Made by a program: the position numbers and the translations under genes | The notes under the pieces: model-generated | What the model was told of the DNA's origin: nothing | Seen by the model: only the letters and a program-made list of their open reading frames with translations | Databases searched by the model: none | Part shown: positions 17,289 to 24,798 of the stretch, one piece after another | How positions within the stretch are numbered: the first letter of the stretch is position 1 | How the letters are laid out: the number at the start of each line of letters is the position of its first letter | Origin: Acidobacteriaceae bacterium | GTDB lineage: Bacteria > Acidobacteriota > Terriglobia > Terriglobales > Acidobacteriaceae | Direction of reading: 5' to 3' | DNA length: 38,437 nucleotides | NCBI GenBank assembly: GCA_003165075.1 | Contig: PLSM01000144.1 | Span: forward strand, 6,587-45,023

Positions 17289-18260
17289 ATGCTACGAGTG
17301 GGATATCCAGCAACGCTTGCCGCCGAACTCTTCTCCCGGTTTCCCCGGGAGGTCGAACTCATCCCGTTGTCCGATCAACTTGACCACGACGTCGAAATCG
17401 ACGTGTGGATTCCCGATCCCTACCCCACCCGCGCCCTGCGCATCTGGCCGCATCTGCGCGGCGTGCGGTTGGTATTAGCTCTCATGGCGGGCACGGAATG
17501 GATTCCCGCCACCGTCGGGCCCCATGTCACCATCTGCAATGCGCGCGGAGCCCACAACATCTCCACTGCGGAGTGGACCCTGGCCGCGATTCTCGCCATG
17601 CTGAAGTACCACCCGCTGTATCACGAGATCCAAAAAGCCGGTGTGTGGAAGCGTCGTTTCGAAGCCAACGCGTACTATCCCCGCATCACTGGCGACACGC
17701 GTCCGCTCTCTCCGCCCGTCATGCTCGAGGAGCTTACCGGCAAGAATGTTTTACTGGTCGGCTACGGTGCCATCGGCAAGGAGATCGAGCGGATGCTCTC
17801 GCCGTTCAACGTGAACATGGTGCGTATCGCCCGCCACGCACGCACGGAACCTCTTGTTCATCCGGTCGGCGAACTCGATAGTTTGCTCCCCCACGCAGAA
17901 GTGATCGTGCTGATTCTGCCCGCAACTGCGGAGTCGATTCAGCTCATCGGCCCCCGTCAGTTTGCCCTCATGTCCCAGGGCACGTTGCTGGTCAATGCCG
18001 CGCGCGGTCCCATTGTAGACACCAACGCGCTAGTCGATGCGCTACACTCGGGCCGGATTCGCGCCGCTCTCGACGTCACCGATCCCGAACCGTTGCCCGA
18101 AGGACATCCGTTGTGGAGCTGCCCCAACCTGTTGCTCACGCCGCATGTGGCCGGGTCGAGCCCGCAGTTTGCGCCACGTGCCGTCAATGTCGCCGCCGAC
18201 GAACTGCGCCGTTACATCGCCGGCGAACCCCTCAAGAACGCAGTGCAGATCGCGATCTAA
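17289..18260 (+). CDS. D-2-hydroxyacid dehydrogenase, NAD(P)-dependent
   Basis: 323 residues, the D-isomer-specific 2-hydroxyacid dehydrogenase family (glyoxylate/hydroxypyruvate reductase, phosphoglycerate dehydrogenase relatives). The Rossmann loop is VLLVGYGAIGKEIERM. The catalytic Arg is in LLVNAARGPIVDTNAL, the Glu in DVTDPEPLPEGHPLW and the His in LLTPHVAGSS, so the Arg-Glu-His triad is complete. No ACT domain follows, which argues against a full-length SerA. It starts at ATG 17289 after an AT-rich stretch without a clear ribosome site. Its last 4 bases overlap the 3' end of the converging PnuC-type gene. The physiological 2-hydroxyacid cannot be inferred. Confidence 0.9.
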   Translation: MLRVGYPATLAAELFSRFPREVELIPLSDQLDHDVEIDVWIPDPYPTRALRIWPHLRGVRLVLALMAGTEWIPATVGPHVTICNARGAHNISTAEWTLAAILAMLKYHPLYHEIQKAGVWKRRFEANAYYPRITGDTRPLSPPVMLEELTGKNVLLVGYGAIGKEIERMLSPFNVNMVRIARHARTEPLVHPVGELDSLLPHAEVIVLILPATAESIQLIGPRQFALMSQGTLLVNAARGPIVDTNALVDALHSGRIRAALDVTDPEPLPEGHPLWSCPNLLLTPHVAGSSPQFAPRAVNVAADELRRYIAGEPLKNAVQIAI

Positions 18261-18847
18261 CCCGCAGCCGCTGCGCGCCGCCAATCGCGCAGACCCAGTA
18301 CCGCTAGCGCCACCAGTCCCGCATACAGCAGGGCCGTGGGCCACAGATCCTTGTAGAGATACTCGCCGATGTACACCACGTCCACCACGATCCACAGCCA
18401 CCAGTTGGCCGTATGCTTGCGCGCCTGCCACCAGCTCGCTACCAGGCTGTAGCTGGTCAACGTAGCGTCAAGGTAGGGCAGCGCCGCGTGCAGGCGCTTG
18501 GCCAGTTCTCCCAGCACCAGGCTCCCCGCGGCTCCGGCAATCAGTGCGATCGCCAGGCTGCGCAAGGCCAGCGGGACCACGCGCACCTCGCCCTCTTCGC
18601 GCACTCCGCGCCACCAGTGCCACCAGCCGTACAGTGTGAACGCCACAAAGAAAATCTGCAGCAGCGCATCGCTCAGCAACTGTGCGCGATAAAACACGAT
18701 CAGGTAGACCACATCTGCAGCCAGCACCACCGGCCAGCACCACAGCGTGCGCCGCGTAGTCAGCCAGATACCCAGGACGGTAGTGACCGTACCCGCAATT
18801 TCCAGCCAGTGCAACGCGAGGTAATCGGCGATCGTACTCCAACTCAT
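18257..18847 (-). CDS. pnuT: PnuC-family vitamin transporter, probable thiamin transporter PnuT
   Basis: 196 residues and about seven membrane helices, of the PnuC facilitator family. Typical features are the early LEIAGTVTTVLGIWLTTRRTLWCWPVVLAADVVYLIVFY, FVAFTLYGWWHWWRG and the substrate-channel segment HTANWWLWIVVDVVYIGEYLYKDLW. PnuC members import nicotinamide riboside, PnuT members thiamin, PnuX riboflavin. Here the gene is third in an operon behind a TPP riboswitch, so thiamin is the likely cargo. ATG 18847 overlaps the kinase stop in a TGATG junction; the longer frame from 18931 would run back into the kinase and is not needed. PnuC-type carriers rely on phosphorylation to trap the vitamin, and the gene before it encodes a candidate kinase. 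Confidence 0.85.
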   Translation of the reverse strand: MSWSTIADYLALHWLEIAGTVTTVLGIWLTTRRTLWCWPVVLAADVVYLIVFYRAQLLSDALLQIFFVAFTLYGWWHWWRGVREEGEVRVVPLALRSLAIALIAGAAGSLVLGELAKRLHAALPYLDATLTSYSLVASWWQARKHTANWWLWIVVDVVYIGEYLYKDLWPTALLYAGLVALAVLGLRDWRRAAAAG

Positions 18848-20022
18848 CACCGCGCCACCTTCCGCTCGCGTGTCTTTGCCCAGTCGCGCAGGGCATCCAG
18901 CAGGCGTTGACCGCCTCGGCCGCGATACCACTGCGCATGACCAACAAGATAGCCCTCACTGGCCAGCCGCGCTTTTTCCGCTGAATGCAACACGCCCAGG
19001 AAGTAGTCTGCTTCCGTCAACGCAAATTCGGCGTGACACAGCGCCGCCATAGGCGCCAGCGCCGCTGCTTCCTCGTCAGAGAGTGGACGCACCGACTCGT
19101 AGCCGCTCAATAACGCGAGCAGATGATCCAGGTGCACAGGCGCGTCGTCCCGATGTGCCTGTCCCGGCGTCAGCGCCAGCCATTCCACGATGTTGCGTTC
19201 AATCGCATGCGCCATGTCGTGCACTGCGTTGGTCCTGTCCGCAAGGCCAAAATCAATTGTTGCCACGGCCCGCGCCTCGGCGCCCGCATCGCTCCAGAAA
19301 AGGTTCGACGCATGCAGGTCGTTGTGCGTCCAAAGCGGAGCCAGCGCCGGCAGCAGTGGCTGCAGCTCGGCGTGAAATGGAGCCAGCAGATCCAGCGCCT
19401 GCTCGCAGTCGTGGCGCGTCGCGGCATCCGCTGCCAATGCCGGCCTTGCGGCAAGATAGTTTTCCATCGCTCCCGAAGGATTTGTACCGGCAAAGATTGT
19501 GAAGCTCGCAACCAATGGGCGCGGTTTGCGCGGCGGAGCGGAAAACTTACGCGCTGCATCGTGCAGCCGTGCCACTGCCTGGCCCGCCGAGTGAGCGTGC
19601 ATGGCGGAGCGAAACGGTGTCCACGAGAGCGCATCCTCGTAGAGGTCCAGGCAGGCAGGTGTTTCATGGACCTCGTAGGTCCAGTCGCCCGCTTCGATGG
19701 CCGTCTCGCCCGATGCCGCGGCAAGCACTCGCGGCACCGCTGCACCGTGCGCGTGCAAAAAACGCAGAAAGCGATGTTCCTCCAGCAACCCCTCCACATC
19801 CCGCACCGTGCGGTGGTGACGCTTGATGAAGACCCGCCCGCTCTTTGTGCTCACCACGCTGGCTGCCGAAAACGGGCGCGGACTCACCGTCAGAATCTCG
19901 ATGGGCTCGCCGCAGCCTTGAAATTGCGCCAGCAGCGCGCGTACTTCATCCAGCGCCAGCGGAGGCCAGTCAGGCTCCACCAGCGTTCCGTCCATCCCGT
20001 GCGCTTTCGCCACCGTACTCAT
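18847..20022 (-). CDS. APH-fold small-molecule kinase, probable thiamin kinase
   Basis: 391 residues with the aminoglycoside-phosphotransferase/choline-kinase fold. The catalytic loop THNDLHASN (His233, Asp235, Asn240) and the metal-binding Asp257 in ATIDFGLAD are intact, and Lys67 in VFIKRHH fits the ATP-binding lysine. The family includes the thiamin kinase ThiK (YcfN), homoserine kinase ThrB2 and antibiotic kinases. Its place between a riboswitch-controlled TonB receptor and a PnuT-type carrier makes thiamin the best substrate candidate: phosphorylation would trap the imported vitamin. Start ATG 20022 lies 41 bases after the receptor stop; its end couples to pnuT. The specificity is inferred from context only. 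Confidence 0.8.
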   Translation of the reverse strand: MSTVAKAHGMDGTLVEPDWPPLALDEVRALLAQFQGCGEPIEILTVSPRPFSAASVVSTKSGRVFIKRHHRTVRDVEGLLEEHRFLRFLHAHGAAVPRVLAAASGETAIEAGDWTYEVHETPACLDLYEDALSWTPFRSAMHAHSAGQAVARLHDAARKFSAPPRKPRPLVASFTIFAGTNPSGAMENYLAARPALAADAATRHDCEQALDLLAPFHAELQPLLPALAPLWTHNDLHASNLFWSDAGAEARAVATIDFGLADRTNAVHDMAHAIERNIVEWLALTPGQAHRDDAPVHLDHLLALLSGYESVRPLSDEEAAALAPMAALCHAEFALTEADYFLGVLHSAEKARLASEGYLVGHAQWYRGRGGQRLLDALRDWAKTRERKVAR

Positions 20023-20063
20023 ATAAACCGAGGGCCTCTTTCTGTCATTCCTTTATCTTGAAT

Positions 20064-22463
20064 CTAAAAAGTGTAGTGTGCCGAGAGCCGCACCGTCGCG
20101 GGTGCACCCAGATGAATGAACGTGTCGCCATAGTTTGCGCCGGTGTCCTTCCAATAGCGTTTGTCGAGGATGTTATCGGCATAGATGCGCAGCGTCATGT
20201 GGCCCTGCTCGCCACCCGGCGTGTAGCGTGCGCCCAGGTTGAACAGGTTGTAGTGGGCCACGCTCACCTGGTCGTCGCGCGTAGCTTCCTTGCGCCCCGT
20301 GTAGCTCCAGCCCGGCATCAGGTGCAGCCCGCGTGCATGCAGCAACAGCACATCGGCAAAAACTGTCGTGCGCAGATGCGGTACGTTAATCACCTGTTTG
20401 TTGTCAAAGGCCGGTGTGCCGGTATTGTCTGAAGTCGCCCGAATGGCCGCAGCCGAAGCCGTCAGCAGCAGCCGGCTTGTCGCCTTGCCCTCCGCGTTCA
20501 CCTCGATGCCGTCATGCGTCTCGCGCCCTTCTGAAACAAAATTCTGATCGCCCATGTCGTCGATCAGTTTGGGATAGAAGAAAGGCGTCCGCATGTGAAA
20601 GAACGCGGTGGTCAGCAGAATGCGCTGGCCCGGCTCATACTTCGCGCCGGCCTCTGCCTGCCGCGTGTAGAACGGATCGAGAAAGAATCCGCCCGCCCAC
20701 CACGGTGCCTGCGGGCCCAGCGAGAGCATCACGCTGTAATTGCCATAGAGCGTCAGGTTGTCCACCGGGTTGAACGTCGCCGCGTACTGCGGCAGCCAGA
20801 CTGTCTTGTCGTTGTAGATGGGCAAGGCCGTGGGGTCGGTCGCGTAGAGCGAGTAGTTGTGGTCGCGCAGCGAATCCAACCGGCCTCCGGCAAGCAATTG
20901 AATGCGTCCCGGCAGATGCATCCGGTCCTGCATGATTGCAGCCGATTGATGGTTGTCTTCATACAGCCTGCGCGGGCCGGCAGACTGAGGCGGATCCTCG
21001 ACCGCATCCAGTGAAAGCGGCTCGATCGGCTGGTAGATGTTATCTGAACCGATGTACGTGTACACCGCGCCATCCTGCACCACGCCATCCGGAGAAACCG
21101 GGTTGGGGGCGGTAAAGAATCCGGGCATCTGCACACTGCGGCTGAAGGCCACGCCTCCGCCTGCCAGATCATGCCCCACCGCCCCGGTCTTCACATGGCC
21201 GGTGACCAACGCCTCTGCCTGCGCATTGATGCGCAGTTCACCGGGATTCCGGTAGTCGTAGATTCCGTAGGTCCCGTCGGGGCAGAAGAAGTAGGCAGGT
21301 GCATCGGGCGCATCCGGGCAATTGACGTTGCCGTTGGAGTCGAACGACGACCCGTACGCATAGACCACGTTGTCGTCAATCAGCGAGTGGCTATAGCTGC
21401 CCTCTGCAAACGCCCGCCAACCGCGGGCCAGATCGTAGTCCAGCCGCGCCCCCGTGTTGAATGTGTCAAATGTGTTCGGCTTGGCCCACGATTGCTCGCC
21501 AAGCATCGTCGAGGGGTAGATTTGATCGAGGTCGGGAACTGTTGTGCCGCCCAGCAGTTGATAGCCGCTCACTGAGCGCTCCACCTTGTGCTGGTACTCG
21601 AAGTTTCCTTTCAAAATCGCTTTCGTACTCAACTTCCAGTCAGCCGCGCCGGCGCCCATCGCGCGCCACCCGTCGGCGCCATTTACATAGCTCTTGATTC
21701 GTTCGGCCGCCAGATTGAGCCGCGCGCCCACCTGCTTATGGCTGCCAAAAAGCCGGCCCAGATCGACGGCGCCAAATGAGCTCCCGCGATGGTCTGTGCC
21801 CAAATCAAGAGCCTCAATCGTGGCCGGCTCCTTGGTCACGTAATTGATCAACCCGCCCGCGGAGGCCACGCCGCTCTCCACCCCGGCAATGCCTTTCACA
21901 AACTCCACGCGCTCCTTGTTTTCCAGCGGCACATCCTGTTCGCCCGCAATGGTCATGCCGTTGATTTGCAGCCCAGTCGCCAGGTCGATGGGAAATCCAC
22001 GAATCTCAAAGTCGCCATAGTAACCCACTGGCGCGTAGTCCTCGCCTATTGACGCATCGTTCTTCACCACGTCCGACAGCACCCGCGCTACCTGGTCGCT
22101 TAGAACAGCCCGTGTCACCGCCATCACCGACAGTGGCGTCTCCTTCAGCAGCGCGCCGTCCAGGCTGCCCGCCGTGGCCACGCCGGAGAAGTAGTCGTCC
22201 TTCTCTTCACCGTGCACTACCACGGTCGTCGTGACTCTTTGCGGCTGTTGCGCGGGTGTGTCGGCCTTCTGCGCTGGGGGTGATTGCGCGGCGCCTGCCA
22301 CCGCGGGAGCCTGACTTTGCGGGAACACGCGTGAAGGAACGAGCAGCAAACAAAGCAGCATCCACCCCATTGCGATCCGCCTGCAGCCAGGCCTGCGCCG
22401 GCGCATCGTCGACTGAGATAGGTGAAGGATGTGAGCCGTGAATTTGTCTGCGGACGCTGGCAT
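20064..22463 (-). CDS. TonB-dependent outer-membrane receptor, TPP-regulated, probable thiamin receptor
   Basis: 799 residues. After a signal sequence (hydrophobic IAMGWMLLCLLLVPSRVF, about residues 31-48) come a Pro/Gln-rich linker, a plug domain (SLDGALLKETPLSVMAVT ... GDFEIRGFPIDLATGLQINGM ... ENKERVEFVKGIAGVESG) and a 22-strand barrel of the ferrisiderophore-receptor type that ends in Phe (VRLSAHYTF). By family alone one would call it a siderophore receptor; the TPP riboswitch directly upstream argues instead for thiamin or a thiamin compound. ATG 22463 has AAGGGG five bases upstream (22469-22474). The first gene of the operon, followed by kinase and pnuT. TonB energy must come from genes elsewhere. 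Confidence 0.9.
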   Translation of the reverse strand: MPASADKFTAHILHLSQSTMRRRRPGCRRIAMGWMLLCLLLVPSRVFPQSQAPAVAGAAQSPPAQKADTPAQQPQRVTTTVVVHGEEKDDYFSGVATAGSLDGALLKETPLSVMAVTRAVLSDQVARVLSDVVKNDASIGEDYAPVGYYGDFEIRGFPIDLATGLQINGMTIAGEQDVPLENKERVEFVKGIAGVESGVASAGGLINYVTKEPATIEALDLGTDHRGSSFGAVDLGRLFGSHKQVGARLNLAAERIKSYVNGADGWRAMGAGAADWKLSTKAILKGNFEYQHKVERSVSGYQLLGGTTVPDLDQIYPSTMLGEQSWAKPNTFDTFNTGARLDYDLARGWRAFAEGSYSHSLIDDNVVYAYGSSFDSNGNVNCPDAPDAPAYFFCPDGTYGIYDYRNPGELRINAQAEALVTGHVKTGAVGHDLAGGGVAFSRSVQMPGFFTAPNPVSPDGVVQDGAVYTYIGSDNIYQPIEPLSLDAVEDPPQSAGPRRLYEDNHQSAAIMQDRMHLPGRIQLLAGGRLDSLRDHNYSLYATDPTALPIYNDKTVWLPQYAATFNPVDNLTLYGNYSVMLSLGPQAPWWAGGFFLDPFYTRQAEAGAKYEPGQRILLTTAFFHMRTPFFYPKLIDDMGDQNFVSEGRETHDGIEVNAEGKATSRLLLTASAAAIRATSDNTGTPAFDNKQVINVPHLRTTVFADVLLLHARGLHLMPGWSYTGRKEATRDDQVSVAHYNLFNLGARYTPGGEQGHMTLRIYADNILDKRYWKDTGANYGDTFIHLGAPATVRLSAHYTF

Positions 22464-22537
22464 GGGTTCCCCTTAATTCAACTCAGTGAAACAGGAGGAA
22501 CTCGTGCAACGATTGGAGAAGGCCGCTTGGCTTCGGA

Positions 22538-22611
22538 AACTTCCCACGCCGGTATTATCCGGATCGGGTTCGAGGGTATCTTCTCAGCCCCACTTCGTGG
22601 AGCACCCCTGT
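22538..22611 (-). promoter_or_regulatory. TPP riboswitch (THI element)
   Basis: Read on the minus strand from 22610 downward: GGGGTGC, a small variable hairpin (CCACGAAGTGG), GGCTGAGAA, ATACCC, then CGAACCCGATCCGGATAA, TACCGGCGTGGGAA. These are the conserved pieces of the thiamin pyrophosphate aptamer in the right order and spacing, including the CTGAGA and GATCCGG cores. About 75 bases separate it from the receptor ATG. No terminator hairpin with a T-run lies in between. TTCTCC (22520-22515) can pair with GGGGAA of the receptor ribosome site (22472-22467), so control of translation start is plausible. TPP binding should switch the receptor-kinase-pnuT operon off. Confidence 0.93.
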
Positions 22612-22645
22612 CTCAATACCCTGATTGAAACACTTCCCGCCCGGC

Positions 22646-22673
22646 TTTGTAAATTGCGTGGTCCTTGCGTCAA
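22646..22673 (-). promoter_or_regulatory. Candidate promoter of the TPP-riboswitch operon
   Basis: On the minus strand TTGACG (22673-22668) and TACAAA (22651-22646) are separated by 16 bases, matching the sigma70 consensus at 5 and 4 of 6 positions. Transcription would start near 22639, about 30 bases before the aptamer. The -35 overlaps the stop codon of the upstream HD-domain gene. Confidence 0.5.
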
Positions 22674-23221
22674 TGCCACAGCCGCTCCACCAGCGCGCGA
22701 TAAGTCTCCAACTCCGGCACTCCCAACCCGCGCACCTTGGCTGCATCGTCGGCGTGGCGCAGCGTGATTGCCTCGCCTGCGTGCGGCAACGCTATGAACT
22801 CCTCCGCCTCCGCCGCGCTCATTGGTCCGCCCTGCAAAGCCAGGCTGGCCACAGACGCCAGCGAAAGCGCAGCCAGGTAGCGCGCGTTGGCGCGGCACAG
22901 ATAGCGCTTGGCCGCCACGTGCATCCGGATCGGATCAAGCACCGCTGCGGGCAGATGCTCCGCCAGCGCTTCCGCACCCAACTCTTCGTGGCGCGTATCC
23001 AGTCCGCGCTCAGCCGCGTCTTCGCCCTCGCTGTGCAGCAGATGTCCCAGGTCATGCAGCAGCGCCGCCGCCACCAGTGTTTCCTCGCCGCCTTTGCGCT
23101 GCACAAACCAGGCCGCCTGCAAGCTGTGCTCCAGCACCGTCACCGGCTCGCCAAAGTAAGCCTCGCCGCCGCCCGCAGACAGCAGTTCAAAGATGCGTTC
23201 CGGTGAGTCGATCGTCGTCAT
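22670..23221 (-). CDS. PhnZ-like HD-domain mixed-valence diiron oxygenase (phosphonate degradation)
   Basis: 183 residues. PhnZ cleaves the C-P bond of 2-amino-1-hydroxyethylphosphonate with O2 and a diiron centre. All iron ligands and gating residues known for PhnZ have counterparts here: Tyr22 and Glu25 (AYFGEP), His32 (LEHSLQAAW), His56-Asp57 and His60 (ALLHDLGH), His78 (TRHEELGAE), His101 and Lys105 (MHVAAKRYLC), plus the Asp pair 158-159 (RHADDAAK). The LQGGPM block is also typical of the phosphonate HD-oxygenase family. No phnY hydroxylase, which makes the substrate of PhnZ, is in the window, so the true substrate may be another hydroxy-phosphonate. It begins 6 bases after the transporter gene and forms an operon with it. 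Confidence 0.85.
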   Translation of the reverse strand: MTTIDSPERIFELLSAGGGEAYFGEPVTVLEHSLQAAWFVQRKGGEETLVAAALLHDLGHLLHSEGEDAAERGLDTRHEELGAEALAEHLPAAVLDPIRMHVAAKRYLCRANARYLAALSLASVASLALQGGPMSAAEAEEFIALPHAGEAITLRHADDAAKVRGLGVPELETYRALVERLWH

Positions 23222-23227
23222 CTTGCT

Positions 23228-24589
23228 TCACGCCTCCGCTGTCGGGAGCTTATGAAATCTCTGGTGCATCGCCAGAACCATCGCCACCAGAGCGGTAAGA
23301 AATGCAGCGCCGGCCAGCGCCAGGAACGCATTCTTCCATCCGAACGCCACCGTCACGCGCGCCACAGTATCGCCGCTCAGCCATCCGGCCAGGTAGCCCA
23401 CGCCGTCGATCACTCCCGCGGCCGTGGCGCTGCCACGCTTTCCGCCAAAGTCCATGCTCATCGCGCCGGCCAGGTAGGAGTATGGGCCCAGCAGCAGAAA
23501 GCCCACCAGCGTCACCAGCACCACCGGAGTCCATTGGCTGGCATGCCCGGGCGTGCGTGCCAACGCTACCAGGCAAACGGTGCTGGCCAGCATGCCGCCC
23601 ACCAGCACCAGGTTGCGCCCGTTCAAACCTAGCTTGTCGCTCAGCACTCCGGCCACCAGCACGGAGATGCCGCCAAAGAATGGAAACAGCGCGCTCCGTT
23701 CCGCGGCCACACTGCTAGCGAGACCCACATACTGCACAAAATAAGTCGGTGTCCAGAAGTTGAAAGTCTCCCGCAGCAGCGTTGTGCCCAGTGAAAGCAG
23801 GCACACCAGCCAGAAGGGAAAGCTTGCCAGCAGCGGGCGCAGAATGGCCAGCAGTCCTAGGCGCGCCTCACCCTCCTGCTCCTCGTCCGCGCCGTACACG
23901 TTCAGTGGGTTCGTCTCGGGAGCCGGCAATCCCCGCTCCTCCGGAGTCTCGCGCAGAAAAATCAGGTTGGCCACCAGCAGCGCTGCCAGCGATCCGGCTC
24001 CGGCCAGGAACACGCCCCGCCAGCCCACTCCATGCGCCATCAGCTGGCTCATCACCCAGCGGCAGCCCGCGTCGCCAAACAGAAAGCTCAGGCTCAGTAC
24101 CGCCATTACCGTGCCGTAGGTGGAGTAGGAGAACCAGCGCGACGCCACCTTCACCAGCCCCACCCAGCCCGTGGATTGAAACAGCCGGTTGCCCACCCAC
24201 GCCAGCGTGAACAGCGGTATCCCACCGCTCAGCACAAAAAGCAAGGTGAAGAAAATCGAGCCCGCCATCCCACTCAGAAAGTTGCGCCGTCCGCCAAACA
24301 TGTCGGCCAGCGTACCGGAGATGAACTTCCCGATCGCGTAGGCCGCGGTTCCCACCGACGCAATAAATCCCAACCGCACCTGCGCTTCGTTGGCGGTGAT
24401 GCCGTGCTGCGCCAGGTCGTGAATCAGATCCGGCAGCACCACCGACAGGTTCGATCGGCAAAAGTAGTAGCCCGAGTAGCCCAGCGCCAGCAGCGCAATC
24501 GTGGCTCCATGCCACGCCGTGAAGCGCGCCTTTGCTTCGGATTGGGGAAGAGGATCAGCTTCCTGACTTGCTCTGGTTTCCGCTTGCAC
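23228..24589 (-). CDS. MFS transporter of the organophosphate:phosphate antiporter (OPA) type
   Basis: 453 residues with twelve membrane segments. The first helix region GYSGYYFCRSNLSVVLPDL and LADMFGGRRNFLSGMAGS match the GlpT/UhpT/UhpC/PgtP group, which exchanges phosphate for organophosphates. Encoded directly before a PhnZ-like oxygenase, it is likely to import a phosphonate; OPA-type carriers for aminoethylphosphonate have been described. The start is GTG 24589 without an evident ribosome site; there is no better in-frame choice before the first helix. It diverges from the Oar-like receptor across 209 bases that include an AT-rich patch near 24670-24690. Confidence 0.82.
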   Translation of the reverse strand: MQAETRASQEADPLPQSEAKARFTAWHGATIALLALGYSGYYFCRSNLSVVLPDLIHDLAQHGITANEAQVRLGFIASVGTAAYAIGKFISGTLADMFGGRRNFLSGMAGSIFFTLLFVLSGGIPLFTLAWVGNRLFQSTGWVGLVKVASRWFSYSTYGTVMAVLSLSFLFGDAGCRWVMSQLMAHGVGWRGVFLAGAGSLAALLVANLIFLRETPEERGLPAPETNPLNVYGADEEQEGEARLGLLAILRPLLASFPFWLVCLLSLGTTLLRETFNFWTPTYFVQYVGLASSVAAERSALFPFFGGISVLVAGVLSDKLGLNGRNLVLVGGMLASTVCLVALARTPGHASQWTPVVLVTLVGFLLLGPYSYLAGAMSMDFGGKRGSATAAGVIDGVGYLAGWLSGDTVARVTVAFGWKNAFLALAGAAFLTALVAMVLAMHQRFHKLPTAEA

Positions 24590-24798
24590 AACGGCAGACT
24601 ATCATGGAGTTGTCGCATGAATTGTACGTCGTTGTCTGTGCGGCTGGTTCCCTTGGCTCGGGCCGCAATCCAGCCTCTTATTTTTAATGAGAAATGCAGC
24701 CCCACGCACCTAATCAGGCGCTACATTTGAATAGAAAACGGATCAAAAGCGAAGAAACGTCGGCTCTCCCGTGAATTTCTGTTGAAAGGTGAATTTGG

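Noticed and set aside
20064..22463. Siderophore receptor reading of the TonB-dependent protein
   Set aside because: The barrel type fits siderophore receptors, but a TPP aptamer directly upstream and the kinase/pnuT genes downstream make a thiamin role more likely; there is no Fur-like site that I can see.
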